Source: Lachnospiraceae bacterium (GTDB taxonomy: Bacteria > Bacillota > Clostridia > Lachnospirales > Lachnospiraceae). From it: a stretch of DNA of 41,077 bases. Below, piece by piece: positions 8,217-17,498 of the stretch (positions are counted from its first letter, which is position 1; every line of letters starts with the position of its first letter). The notes under the pieces were generated by a model that did not search any database, was not told the origin of the DNA, and worked only from the letters and a program-made list of their open reading frames with translations. The position numbers and the translations under genes were made by a program. Where the stretch lies: NCBI GenBank assembly GCA_017552985.1, contig JAFZNO010000088.1, positions 1 to 41,077 on the forward strand. Direction: 5' to 3'.

Positions 8217-9521
8217 ATGGAACGGCTGTTAATACTGCTTTTATTGCTTCTGTTTTTTATGATATATAATTTAGACGGGAAACGCATTACGACGCCGGCT
8301 TGTCTGTCCGTTTTGGTTTTCATGATTTCCTCAGTGGTATTTGCCATTAACGCGGAAAAGTGGGAAACCGAGATCCGGATTGAAACGGTATGGTTGATCT
8401 TTAGCGCACTTCTTGTTTTCTGGATTGGTTCTAAGGCTAAATTCAAAATCAGATTCGTTAGCACAAAACGGGATGATAACTCGCAGGGAGACCTTTATTA
8501 TGACGTGAAGCCTATGATCATCATCGCCTTATTTCTTGCAGGAATGGTGGTTGATTACGTTATCTACAGAAGGGCAATGCAGATCATCTCTAACTATGCA
8601 GCAGGAAAATTTGCACTTTACACCCTTAGAAATGCCCTTGCAAAAGACGCGAGCTGGGGCACGATGATCTCCGTTTTGAGGGAAAGTTATTATGCCGTTG
8701 GATACAGTTGTCTGTTTGTGTACTGCGTAAACATTTCGTACTCCCCCAAAACGTCATGGAAAAAGTGGCTTTACGTTCTGTTGCCCGTCATACCGATGCT
8801 GATCGCCATGTTCTTGTCTACGGGGCGCACGGGCTTTATCAGGGTTACTTGCGTGGTGTTCATTTCTTTGATCACGCTGATCAATTATTCCAAGAGGGTC
8901 AAAATAAGCAAGCTTGCCAGGAATGGAATCCTGGTATTTGCCGCGTTGCTTTACGTCTTTTTTCAATTGGGTAAGGCAACGGGAAAGAGCCAGATCTTTA
9001 GTGCTTTTGATACCTTGTCCATCTACGTTGGTTCTTCCATAGGCGCGTTGGACGGTTACCTGAAGAATCCCGTCAGCTTTTCGAATTCGATTGCGGGAGA
9101 AACTCTCTACGGCTTAAGAAAAATAGCGCGTATTTTCAATGAAAGGATCGTGGCAACGCCCATTCCGCTTCCTTTCCATTACGTGGTACATGGATACAAT
9201 ACAAACGTTTACACGGCCTTGCGCAGATATATCAATGACTTTGGCGTCATCGGGATGTATGGGATCATGGCCATGAAGGGAATGATTTTTGGTCACTGGG
9301 AGCAGTCCCTTCGCGAGAAGAAGAACAAAGGCCTTTCTTTACTGCTGTATGCTTACTTTATGTATGACATTGTCATGCAATCCATCGAAGAGAATTTCCT
9401 TCGCGAACTGTTTACGGTTGCGCAGATTTTTATTCTGATCGTATTTTTCCTGTTGTATTACTACGTGCTCGTGCCGTCAAGGACGTACAAGCCGGCAGAA
9501 AAAGAAGAGTTGAGGAATTGA
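8217..9521 (+). CDS. Wzy-type oligosaccharide repeat-unit polymerase
   Basis: A 434-residue multi-pass membrane protein with about ten or more hydrophobic segments, beginning with a leucine-rich segment at residues 1-17. STGRTGFIR sits between membrane segments, and a long extracytoplasmic loop precedes GVIGMYGIMAMKGM, as in O-antigen/capsule polymerases. It would join flipped lipid-linked repeat units on the outer face of the membrane. Identification rests on topology and on its position directly before a flippase, because these polymerases share little sequence. The start is two bases after the previous stop. Confidence 0.75.
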   Translation: MERLLILLLLLLFFMIYNLDGKRITTPACLSVLVFMISSVVFAINAEKWETEIRIETVWLIFSALLVFWIGSKAKFKIRFVSTKRDDNSQGDLYYDVKPMIIIALFLAGMVVDYVIYRRAMQIISNYAAGKFALYTLRNALAKDASWGTMISVLRESYYAVGYSCLFVYCVNISYSPKTSWKKWLYVLLPVIPMLIAMFLSTGRTGFIRVTCVVFISLITLINYSKRVKISKLARNGILVFAALLYVFFQLGKATGKSQIFSAFDTLSIYVGSSIGALDGYLKNPVSFSNSIAGETLYGLRKIARIFNERIVATPIPLPFHYVVHGYNTNVYTALRRYINDFGVIGMYGIMAMKGMIFGHWEQSLREKKNKGLSLLLYAYFMYDIVMQSIEENFLRELFTVAQIFILIVFFLLYYYVLVPSRTYKPAEKEELRN

Positions 9522-9522
9522 C

Positions 9523-10947
9523 ATGCAAAAAAGTTTTGCAAAGAATATTGCGTACAACGTCACGTACAAAATGCTTAACGTGCTATTCCCGCTTATTTCC
9601 ATGGCCATCGTTTCCAGGGCTTTGCTGCCGACGGGAGTTGGAAAGGTTACCTCGGCACAAAACATTGTCACGTATTTCACTTTTTTGGCACCGCTGGGAC
9701 TTGCATCCTATGGTACCAGGGAAGTGGCCAAGGTTCACGGCAAGGAATTGAATAAGCTGTTCAGTGAGCTTTTTGTCATAAACACGATATCCACTTTTCT
9801 TTGCGTCGCAACGTATTACCTGATGGTTTTGGGGGTACCGCGGTTTGCTGCGGAGAGAGATCTGTACGTTATTTCCGGAATTGCAATCGTTATGAATTTT
9901 TTCAACGTTGATTGGTTCTTTCAGGGAAAGGAAGAGTTCCGGTACATTGCCGTCCGAAGCATTTTGGTCAAGGCACTTATGCTCGTTGGCATTCTTTTTT
10001 TCGTCCATGAGACTGCTGACTATGAAAAATATGCGTTCATACACGTGATGGCGATCGGAGGCAACTATTTATTTAACGTCGCTTACGTTTGGAAGAGCGA
10101 AGTCAAATTCACGTTCCGTGACTTGGAGTTAAAAAAGCATTTTTCCGCGCTGGCGGTCTTGTTGGCGACGAACGTGGCGGTGGAGTTGTATTCCCTGGTC
10201 GACGTCACCATGTTGGGATTTACGTGTACGGATGAGGTGGTTGCGTACTATTCCAATGCCATGCGTCTGGTTAAGGTGGCAATCTTTGTGATCGCGGCAA
10301 TTGGCGGAGTTACGTTGCCGAGAATCATGAAGTTACTTTCTGAAAAAAGACAGGATGAGATTGACCGTCTGGTATCTGGCGTTGTCATGCTTATGCTGGC
10401 GCTGGCGCTGCCTTGTTGCGCAGGCATGGCATGCATGGCAGACAAGATCGTATTTGTTCTCTTTGGGGAAGAGTTCGCAGAGTCCATCTCCGTGGTGATC
10501 ATATTATCCGGTCTCTTCCTGTTCCTGACGTTTAGCAATTTCCTTGGCACGCAGGTACTTGTCGCATATGGAAAGGAAAGCGAAGCCCTGATTGCCACGA
10601 TTATTGGCGCAGTCGTGAATATTTCGCTTAACGTGGTTTTGATCAAGGCGTATCAGCATAATGGCGCGGCGATCGCCTCCGTGATCAGCGAATGCATCGT
10701 CTTGGCGATCATGCATCTTTTCGCAAGGAAGCATTATAAATTGCAATTGAACGCGAGACTTATCATTTCTGCAGTTATCGGCTGCCTGCTCATGGCTGCC
10801 GTCGTATGGACGGTCAAGGGGATTTGGGAAAACTTGTTTGTGTCGCTTGTCGTTGGCATATTCGCCGGAGTGCTTTCGTATGGGCTTTTTGTTTTTGCCA
10901 TCAACAGGCATTTCTTCAAAACTATGTTCAAGCTGTTTGTGAAATAG
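9523..10947 (+). CDS. Wzx-type polysaccharide flippase (MOP superfamily)
   Basis: A 474-residue protein with about 14 membrane segments and the RfbX/Wzx pattern at the N-terminus: NVTYKMLNVLFPLISMAIVSR, then TGVGKV and GLASYGTRE. It also has NVDWFFQGKEEF, a well-conserved flippase block. It moves undecaprenyl-linked repeat units across the membrane. It starts one base after the polymerase stop, with AGTTGAGG as ribosome site inside the polymerase end. Wzx and Wzy side by side define the operon as a Wzx/Wzy-dependent surface polysaccharide system. Confidence 0.88.
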   Translation: MQKSFAKNIAYNVTYKMLNVLFPLISMAIVSRALLPTGVGKVTSAQNIVTYFTFLAPLGLASYGTREVAKVHGKELNKLFSELFVINTISTFLCVATYYLMVLGVPRFAAERDLYVISGIAIVMNFFNVDWFFQGKEEFRYIAVRSILVKALMLVGILFFVHETADYEKYAFIHVMAIGGNYLFNVAYVWKSEVKFTFRDLELKKHFSALAVLLATNVAVELYSLVDVTMLGFTCTDEVVAYYSNAMRLVKVAIFVIAAIGGVTLPRIMKLLSEKRQDEIDRLVSGVVMLMLALALPCCAGMACMADKIVFVLFGEEFAESISVVIILSGLFLFLTFSNFLGTQVLVAYGKESEALIATIIGAVVNISLNVVLIKAYQHNGAAIASVISECIVLAIMHLFARKHYKLQLNARLIISAVIGCLLMAAVVWTVKGIWENLFVSLVVGIFAGVLSYGLFVFAINRHFFKTMFKLFVK

Positions 10948-10963
10948 AGAGAGGGAAGAACCC

Positions 10964-12070
10964 ATGGAATTATATCAGGAGCAGTTGCTTTCGCTGCTGG
11001 GAAAAGCTTTGTTTGGACGGGAATCCGAAGCGGTCTTGACGGATGAAATCTTACAAGAAGCAAGATTACAAACCGTCAGTTCCCTGATTTCAAAAGATGA
11101 ATACGCGGTTATGGCAAATAACATGCTGGTGGATGCGGCACATGCGGCGCTTACAAAAACGCTGGAGGGGATTCCTTTTGTTACCATAAAGGGATATGCA
11201 TCTGCATTTTATTATCCTGATCCTCTCTTGAGGCAGATGGGTGACGTTGATTTTTACGTCGAAGCCCCGTGGGCTGAGAAGGCAGAGAGATTGTTGCTCG
11301 ATGCGGGTTTTAAGCCCATAAGGCAAGAACATGAAAGACATAACGCGTACGTAAAAAACAAGATCACGTATGAATTACACACAATTCTGAAGGGAATGCC
11401 CAACGAGGAAGACGGCATACCTGCGGAATCCCAGGCGATAGAGTTGGGTATTCGGGAGTATTTTTCTGACGTCATAGATTCAGCGAAACAGGTGAGCATA
11501 AAGCAGGGGGAAATCATTGTCCCGGATGAGTTCCATCACGGACTGATCATGCTTTTGCACGTGGCGGCGCATCTTATGAATGACGGCGGAATTGGTTTGA
11601 GGCATCTGTGTGACTGGGCGACGTATGCCGATAAGGTGGACGTAAGCCTATACCGGGAACAGCTAAAGAAAGTCGGGTTGTGGACGTTCGCCTGCCAGCT
11701 GACGGCAACCTGCATAAAATACTTGGGATTAAGAGAGATGGATTGGGTTGAACCCTGTGACGGAAAGCTTCTTGATGAATTGATCGAAGACGTTATGGAA
11801 GGGGGAAACTTTGGCAGGAAAGAGGACAACAGAAGCGGCATCAGCCACCTCACGGAAGACGATAACGTACTTCGTGCCTTGGCCAAAATGACGCAGCGGC
11901 GATTCCCGATCGTGAAGAAAATCCCCCTGTTATTACCGGGTGCAATGGCGTGGTGGGCAATCAGACATTGTCTGCTGCAATTGTTTGGAAAAAGGCAGGG
12001 CATCCACGTTTCGGACGTGAAAAAACGCAAAGATTTCTGTAAGCAATTTAAGTTGTTTGTATTAGAATAG
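10964..12070 (+). CDS. NTP_transf_5-type nucleotidyltransferase
   Basis: A 368-residue protein of the uncharacterised nucleotidyltransferase family 5. The core reads FVTIKGYASAFYYPDP, then LRQMGDVDFYV, giving Lys76-Gly, Arg90 and the metal-binding pair Asp94-x-Asp96. A helical C-terminal half includes HGLIMLLHVAAHLM and GIGLRHLCDW, also typical of the family. Members occur in polysaccharide and RiPP clusters, where a role in transferring a nucleotide or phosphate is suspected but not generally established. Here it is the last gene of the polysaccharide operon, 16 bases after the flippase, and it may act with the PqqD-like protein at the other end. No clear terminator follows. Confidence 0.8.
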   Translation: MELYQEQLLSLLGKALFGRESEAVLTDEILQEARLQTVSSLISKDEYAVMANNMLVDAAHAALTKTLEGIPFVTIKGYASAFYYPDPLLRQMGDVDFYVEAPWAEKAERLLLDAGFKPIRQEHERHNAYVKNKITYELHTILKGMPNEEDGIPAESQAIELGIREYFSDVIDSAKQVSIKQGEIIVPDEFHHGLIMLLHVAAHLMNDGGIGLRHLCDWATYADKVDVSLYREQLKKVGLWTFACQLTATCIKYLGLREMDWVEPCDGKLLDELIEDVMEGGNFGRKEDNRSGISHLTEDDNVLRALAKMTQRRFPIVKKIPLLLPGAMAWWAIRHCLLQLFGKRQGIHVSDVKKRKDFCKQFKLFVLE

Positions 12071-12132
12071 ATCAATTTTTCGTTTCAATACATCATGTTC
12101 AGGATTCCTAAAATGAGTTATTCTTAATGTAG

Positions 12133-12146
12133 GTAAAAGGTTTTAC
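12133..12146. promoter_or_regulatory. Candidate operator upstream of the GH43 gene
   Basis: A perfect inverted repeat, GTAAAA-GG-TTTTAC, lies about 55 bases before the GH43 start. It abuts a weak promoter candidate (TTGGAT 12147-12152, TAGATT 12171-12176). A LacI-type or other sugar-responsive repressor is a reasonable guess, but no regulator gene is adjacent. Confidence 0.35.
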
Positions 12147-12199
12147 TTGGATTACCCGCTTATTAGAGGATAGATTAGAAAATGGGAGGAATTGCGAAC

Positions 12200-14131
12200 G
12201 TGAAGACGTTAAATTACACGAGACTTCCGCTGGAGGACGCGGTATACGCAAACCGTCTTGCATACAGCATGCATCTTGCGCTTCAGGATGCAGATGGTTC
12301 TTGGCATGCCCTGAACCACAATTCCGGCGTGCTTTTTGTGAAGGCGACGGAAAATAAGGATGGATCATTAAATCCAAAGAGTTTAAAGAACCCCTGGCTG
12401 TTTTCCTTAAAGGAAGGCGGTTATGGGGTTTTTGCGGTCCGGACGCTGGCTAACGGCGAGGAGGACACGGAGGATCTGGGTGCGGCAGTCTTCTGGACCA
12501 GCAAGGATCTGGTCAGATATGAGGAGCGCGGTTTGGTAAAGCTGGCGGACGGCGCGTTGCAGGAGGTTCGCTGCGAGTATGCTTCGGACGGAAAGTATCA
12601 TTTGTACTGGAAGCAGTCAGACGGTACCTGGCATGAGGCGATCCTTGCGTCGATCAATGATTTTAACGTAGGCGATTTCCGAAAGGGAATTCCGGGAACC
12701 GCCATTGGGGCAGAACCCGCACTGAGCCGTGGCGATATCCGGGATTGCCGCGGCGGAGTTGGTGCGGCCGAAAATAAGGTGAATGCCACGGAGGTGCCTG
12801 GAATCCAAGGCGCCGTGGCCGGCAACGTGATCGAGATCCCGGAGGAACTGGGCGAATACTTGAAGAAAAAATTGATGCCTGCAATGCAGGTTGGCGTGAT
12901 GGCACCGAAGGAGATTCGCATGGACGCTTTGGACGTTCAGGAATTCCTCGCGCAGAAAGGACTTGCGGATGCAGGTCAGGCTGAGAAGGCGAATGCCATC
13001 CTGGGCGGTGTGACGGTGGATGCCCTTTACAGTGACGGGGCGCAGGTTCCAAAGCACGTGGAGTGGGATGCGGCAAGCCTTTCGGACGTAAAGGTGACGG
13101 AGGCAGGCATTTATCCGCTAAAGGGCAAGCTTACGCAGCCGCATTTTGAATTCCCGATCTGCACGGACCGCGCAGACCCTTGCGTTTGCAAGTGGAACGG
13201 GAAATATTATTATATCGCAACTAATGACGCGGACGGCAACCACACGCTGTACATGCGTTGCGCGGACAGCCTGGAGGGCATCCGGGACGCTGAGGAGCAT
13301 TTGATCTTGGACAGCACGACATATGAAGGCATTGGCGGATTGTTGTGGGCGCCGGAATTCCACGTGATCGACGATAATCTGTATTTGTTCCACGCCTGCA
13401 CGCCGGGGCCCTTCTTCTGTGAGGAGAGCCACGTGATGACGCTCCGGAAGGGCGGTGATCCGTTAAAGAAAGAGGATTGGTCAAGACCCATGAGGGTCGT
13501 AAAGCCTGACGGCAGCGACATTTGTGAGGCTGGCAAGGAGATCACTTTGGACATGACGGAATTTGAGTGGCAGGGAGAATTGTACGTCATCTGGTCACAG
13601 AGACAATTCCTTCCCAAGGATCTTGGTGCATGGCTCTATATCGCAAAATTAAACCGCGAGAAGCCGTGGATGCTTGCAAGTGATTCCGTTGTTCTTTCCA
13701 AGCCGGAATACGGCTGGGCAAACAATCACACCTTTGTGGATGAGGGACCTTTCGCATTGATCCGCGGGGACAAGCTCTACGTTACCTTCTCCTCTGCAGC
13801 CGTGGACAGCACTTACGTGGTGGGACTTCTGCAGATTGAGGCAGGAAAGGACCTTCTGGATCCCAAGAACTGGTACAAGAACAATTATCCCCTGTTCACT
13901 TCAAGAAGCTATGAAGGGGAGTACGGTACCGGCCACAATGCCTACGTGATCGATGATGACGGCATCACCTGGAACACCTATCACGCGCGTCCGGGGGTTG
14001 AAGGCCCGAGAAGCACGGGCATCCGCCGCGTTCACTTTGACGTCGACGGCGAACCCATGCTCGACGTCATCGAGGAATTTGACCTGCGCGACGGCTGCCG
14101 CGACTTCGAGACCACGCTCGTGATCGAGTGA
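12200..14131 (+). CDS. Glycoside hydrolase family 43 protein with N-terminal accessory region
   Basis: A 643-residue protein without signal peptide, so probably cytoplasmic. GTG at 12200 is preferred because GGGAGG (12184-12189) sits 10 bases before it and would lie inside the protein if ATG 12182 were used. Residues ~1-200 look like propeller-type sheets (YSMHLALQDADGSWHALN, then YGVFAVRTL). Residues ~200-310 include a Big_4-like piece (VEWDAASL then GIYPLKGKL). From ~315 on is the GH43 five-bladed propeller: Asp326 in TDRADPCV (base), Glu386 in LLWAPEF (usually Asp in the family) and Glu515 in DEGPFAL (acid), with GHNAYV near the end. GH43 enzymes remove arabinose or xylose from hemicellulose fragments. 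The exact substrate is uncertain. It starts the hemicellulose block with an esterase and a beta-xylosidase. Confidence 0.85.
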   Translation: MKTLNYTRLPLEDAVYANRLAYSMHLALQDADGSWHALNHNSGVLFVKATENKDGSLNPKSLKNPWLFSLKEGGYGVFAVRTLANGEEDTEDLGAAVFWTSKDLVRYEERGLVKLADGALQEVRCEYASDGKYHLYWKQSDGTWHEAILASINDFNVGDFRKGIPGTAIGAEPALSRGDIRDCRGGVGAAENKVNATEVPGIQGAVAGNVIEIPEELGEYLKKKLMPAMQVGVMAPKEIRMDALDVQEFLAQKGLADAGQAEKANAILGGVTVDALYSDGAQVPKHVEWDAASLSDVKVTEAGIYPLKGKLTQPHFEFPICTDRADPCVCKWNGKYYYIATNDADGNHTLYMRCADSLEGIRDAEEHLILDSTTYEGIGGLLWAPEFHVIDDNLYLFHACTPGPFFCEESHVMTLRKGGDPLKKEDWSRPMRVVKPDGSDICEAGKEITLDMTEFEWQGELYVIWSQRQFLPKDLGAWLYIAKLNREKPWMLASDSVVLSKPEYGWANNHTFVDEGPFALIRGDKLYVTFSSAAVDSTYVVGLLQIEAGKDLLDPKNWYKNNYPLFTSRSYEGEYGTGHNAYVIDDDGITWNTYHARPGVEGPRSTGIRRVHFDVDGEPMLDVIEEFDLRDGCRDFETTLVIE

Positions 14132-14141
14132 CGGGAAGTTA

Positions 14142-14149
14142 AAACGTTT
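14142..14149. promoter_or_regulatory. AAACGTTT palindrome before the esterase gene
   Basis: An 8-base palindrome within TTAAAACGTTTCATAA lies between the GH43 stop and the esterase ribosome site. It resembles the centre of LacI-family operators, but it is too short to be firm, and ACGT is abundant throughout this window. Confidence 0.2.
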
Positions 14150-14190
14150 CATAAGCAATCATGCAAAAATATAAAATGGAGGGTGATAAC

Positions 14191-15738
14191 ATGTTAAGAG
14201 TTGTAAAGACGGAAAATGGTTACGTGAAGGGAATCCCCGCAGCGGATCCCAGGTACACGGCGTTCAAGGGGATTCCTTTTGCAGCGCCTCCCGTAGGGGA
14301 AAACAGATGGCGTGCGCCCCAGCCGGCAGCAAACTGGGACGGAGTCCGCGAGTGTTATACGTTCGCACCGATCTCCGTGCAGGATACGCCTGGTCTTGGC
14401 ACTGACATTTACTGCCGTGAGTGGCACGTGGATCCCGAAATCCCCATGGATGAGGACTGCCTCTACTTAAACGTATGGACGGGCGCAAAGTCTGCTGACG
14501 AAAAGCTTCCCGTAGTCGTATGGTTCTTTGGCGGCGGCTTCCAGTGGGGCTATCCCGCAGAGATGGAATTCGATGGCGAGAGAGTTGCAAGACGTGGCGT
14601 TGTCGTTGTTTCCGTAAACTATCGCTTGAACGTATTTGGATTTATGGCGCATCCCGAGCTGACTGCAAAGCAGTCTGACGCTCCCACCAACTTCGGTCTT
14701 CTGGATCAGCAGGCAGGCCTGAAGTGGGTACAGAGAAACATCGCAGCCTTCGGCGGCGATCCCGAGAAGGTGACCATCGCAGGTCAGTCCGCAGGCGGCG
14801 GCAGCGTAATGGCACAGGTAACCTGCCCGAACAACGTAGGTCTGTTCCGCGGCGCGATCGTACAGTCCGGCCTGATCAGCAGCCCTTATGATGACGGCGG
14901 CTTCGGCAACGAGCCTCTGGCATCCGCAGAGAAGAACGGCGAAGAGTTCCTGAAGTTCCTTGGAGTATCTTCCATTGACGAGGCTAGAAAGATTGACGCG
15001 AAGACCCTGCTTGCAAAGTATGGCGAGTACGTTCCCGGAATCATGCTGGGAGCTACGGAAGGACCTCACAGAATGTTCCCCGTTGCGGACATGAAGTTCT
15101 GCTTTGGCAATTCCATGAAGCTCTTCATGGAGGGCAAGCACGTGCCCGTTGCATTGATGGCAGGAAATACCGGCGACGAGTTCCCGAGTGCGATCTTCGC
15201 GAAGTCTGAGGAAGAGTTTGTGGAGAAGGCGAAGGCATGGTTTGGCGATAAGGCAGATGAGTTCCTTGCATTCCCTGAGGCAAAGGTTAAAGGCGGCATG
15301 GGCGGCATGGGTTATGCTCCCATCAGCGGCATAGAGTGTGCAGTAAAGTCCGTTGCGTTAAAGGCTCAGGAGAATGGCGACGGTCCCGTTTATTACTATC
15401 GCTTTGAGCCCGACATTCCCGGATGGGACAATCCTGGTACCTTCCATTCCGTAGAGCTTTGGTTCTTCTTTGAGACCCTGGCAAAGTGCTGGAGACCTTT
15501 TGTTGGCAGACATTATGACCTTGCACGCCAGATGTGCGATTACTGGAGCAACTTCATTAAGTACGGTAATCCCAATGGTCAGGGTTCCGACGGCAATGAG
15601 CTTCCCAAGTGGCTTCCTTACACCAAGGAAGGCCGCGACGGCATGAGCTTCCAATCCTGTGGCGCTACGCCTCAGCACGGCGAGACTGAGTTCATGAGAT
15701 TCCTGGTAGACAAGAAGATCGAAGCCACCATGAAATAA
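14191..15738 (+). CDS. Type B carboxylesterase
   Basis: A 515-residue alpha/beta-hydrolase of the carboxylesterase type B family, no signal peptide. Key parts: FKGIPFAAPPVG near the start, EDCLYLNVW at residues 88-96, the oxyanion loop GGGF (114-117), nucleophile Ser200 in GQSAGG, a probable acid Glu330 in NTGDEF, and His419 in GTFHSVELW. The ATG at 14191 follows GGAGGG with 7-base spacing; the in-frame ATG at 14161 has no ribosome site. Standing between two GH43 genes, it likely removes acetyl or feruloyl-type esters from xylan-derived oligosaccharides, which is inferred from context. Codon use here is more biased (cgc, gac, cccgta) than in the polysaccharide operon, consistent with higher expression. 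Confidence 0.88.
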   Translation: MLRVVKTENGYVKGIPAADPRYTAFKGIPFAAPPVGENRWRAPQPAANWDGVRECYTFAPISVQDTPGLGTDIYCREWHVDPEIPMDEDCLYLNVWTGAKSADEKLPVVVWFFGGGFQWGYPAEMEFDGERVARRGVVVVSVNYRLNVFGFMAHPELTAKQSDAPTNFGLLDQQAGLKWVQRNIAAFGGDPEKVTIAGQSAGGGSVMAQVTCPNNVGLFRGAIVQSGLISSPYDDGGFGNEPLASAEKNGEEFLKFLGVSSIDEARKIDAKTLLAKYGEYVPGIMLGATEGPHRMFPVADMKFCFGNSMKLFMEGKHVPVALMAGNTGDEFPSAIFAKSEEEFVEKAKAWFGDKADEFLAFPEAKVKGGMGGMGYAPISGIECAVKSVALKAQENGDGPVYYYRFEPDIPGWDNPGTFHSVELWFFFETLAKCWRPFVGRHYDLARQMCDYWSNFIKYGNPNGQGSDGNELPKWLPYTKEGRDGMSFQSCGATPQHGETEFMRFLVDKKIEATMK

Positions 15739-15763
15739 ATCGATGAAACAGTATTGAGTTAAA

Positions 15764-15795
15764 GGGCCGCAAGCTTTCCGCTTACGGTCCTTTTT
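15764..15795 (+). terminator. Rho-independent terminator after the esterase
   Basis: An 11-base-pair stem (15764-15774 with 15780-15790, one mismatch and one G-T pair) with a five-base loop is followed by TTTTT and another T-rich run. It separates the esterase transcript from the beta-xylosidase, which has its own promoter. Confidence 0.85.
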
Positions 15796-15805
15796 AGTTT
15801 TTTGC

Positions 15806-15834
15806 TTGCCATCAAATAGGGTAAGATATATAAT
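15806..15834 (+). promoter_or_regulatory. Sigma-A promoter of the beta-xylosidase gene
   Basis: TTGCCA at 15806-15811 and a perfect TATAAT at 15829-15834 are 17 bases apart. The leader to the start is about 35 bases and contains AAAGGAG. TGTTTACAAG just after the -10 box might bind a regulator. Confidence 0.75.
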
Positions 15835-15874
15835 GTTTACAAGTTCACTAGTTTAACGAAAGGAGTTTAGAAAT

Positions 15875-17443
15875 ATGTCAATTCAATCAATAAACCCCAT
15901 TATGCCGGGCTTTTATCCGGATCCTTCCATCTGCGCGGTGGGAGAGGATTATTATCTTGTAAACTCATCCTTTGCATATTTTCCGGGTCTGCCCCTGATG
16001 CACAGTAAGGACTTGGTGCACTTTGAGCAGATCGGCAACGTATTGGACCGTCCCTCACAGTTACCCTTGCCGAAGGCAGGCGTGTCGAGAGGGCTTTTTG
16101 CGCCGACCATTCGTTACAATAACGGCACGTTCTACGTGATCTGCACGAACGTAAGCTTTGGAGGCAACTTTGTTGTCACGGCCACGAATCCTGAGGGACC
16201 CTGGTCTGAGCCGCATTACCTGGAAGGTGCGGATGGCATCGACCCGTCCCTGTTCTTTGACGAGGACGGCAAGTGCTATTACGTCGGCACGCATCCAAAT
16301 CCCGACGGTTGCCGCTATGACGGTGACTGGTTCATCTATATTCAGGAGTTGGACGTGCAAAACTGGAAGATGGTGGGCGAGAAGCACAACGTGTGGAACG
16401 GCGCCATGAGAGGCGTACACTGGCCGGAAGGTCCTCATCTGTATAAGATTGGCGAGTATTATTACATTCTTCACGCAGAAGGCGGTACTGGTCCTGAGCA
16501 TGCCGTATCCGTTGCAAGATCCAAGGACGTCTATGGCCCTTACGAAAATAATTTCTGTAATCCGATCTTGACGCACCGTCACATGGGACAGGCTTATCCC
16601 ATCAAGTACGTGGGCCATGCGGATTTGATCCAGACTCCAAAGGGCGAGTGGTATATGACCATGCTGGCAGTTCGCCCGAAGGAATGCTTCACCACCATGG
16701 GGCGTGAGACCTTCCTTGCTAAGGTTACCTGGGAGAATGACTGGCCCGTAGTGAACCCCGGCGTTGGTCTTCTCACGGACGTGGTTGAAGTAAATTTACC
16801 TGAGTGGTTAATTGATGAGGATGCAAATTCCTATACGGTGAGAACAGGCCATAAGACCTGCGTTCCCGGCAGCAGCCGTACTTATGATTTTGCGACGATG
16901 AAAGAGCTGGGCGACGAGTTTATGACGTTGCGTGCACCCTTGGAGGATCGTGCAAAGCTGGTGGCTGGAGAGGGCCTTGCGCTTGGATTTGACAAGGAGC
17001 CCCTGACGGGGGACGGCGTGCCTTCCTATGTTTGCATCCGTCAGCAGCATCATCGCTTTACGGTGAGCGCAAGCCTGAAGACTGCATCCGTTACGGGAGA
17101 GAATGCGGCCGGATTGGTATTGTTCCAGAATGAATTTTATCATTTGAAGGTGGAATTGAAGGCAGGCAAGGCACTCTTCCTGCTCTGTGAGAAGGGGCAG
17201 GATAAGGTTCTTGGCGAGACCGCCGTAAATGGCGCGGAGGTGACCTTGGGACTTACCGTTAATGATTTAAATGCAGAGGGCTTTGTTGCGGACGATGCAG
17301 GCAAACGAGCTTTTGAGACGCAAGCGGACGTACGGAATCTCTCCACGGAAGTGGCGGGAGGCTTCGTGGGCTGCACGACAGGCATTTATGCCTTAGGTGA
17401 AGGCGGAGCTGCAACGTTCTCTAAGCTTTCCTACGAGATTTAG
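15875..17443 (+). CDS. GH43 beta-xylosidase-type glycoside hydrolase
   Basis: A 522-residue enzyme of the classical GH43 xylan beta-1,4-xylosidase type. It opens with INPIMPGFYPDPS containing catalytic base Asp16, then Asp123 in GIDPSLFFD (pKa modulator) and acid Glu185 in HWPEGPHLY, spaced as in characterised members. Residues ~330-522 form the extra beta-sandwich that caps the propeller in this group. No signal peptide, so it probably cleaves imported xylo-oligosaccharides in the cytoplasm. AAAGGAG precedes the ATG. It has its own promoter after the esterase terminator, so it can be expressed apart from the preceding two genes. An arabinofuranosidase side activity is possible. Confidence 0.9.
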   Translation: MSIQSINPIMPGFYPDPSICAVGEDYYLVNSSFAYFPGLPLMHSKDLVHFEQIGNVLDRPSQLPLPKAGVSRGLFAPTIRYNNGTFYVICTNVSFGGNFVVTATNPEGPWSEPHYLEGADGIDPSLFFDEDGKCYYVGTHPNPDGCRYDGDWFIYIQELDVQNWKMVGEKHNVWNGAMRGVHWPEGPHLYKIGEYYYILHAEGGTGPEHAVSVARSKDVYGPYENNFCNPILTHRHMGQAYPIKYVGHADLIQTPKGEWYMTMLAVRPKECFTTMGRETFLAKVTWENDWPVVNPGVGLLTDVVEVNLPEWLIDEDANSYTVRTGHKTCVPGSSRTYDFATMKELGDEFMTLRAPLEDRAKLVAGEGLALGFDKEPLTGDGVPSYVCIRQQHHRFTVSASLKTASVTGENAAGLVLFQNEFYHLKVELKAGKALFLLCEKGQDKVLGETAVNGAEVTLGLTVNDLNAEGFVADDAGKRAFETQADVRNLSTEVAGGFVGCTTGIYALGEGGAATFSKLSYEI

Positions 17444-17498
17444 AACGTGCGCATAGGAAAATTTCTTTCGGGATTACCTTCATGGAACAGGGGTAGTT

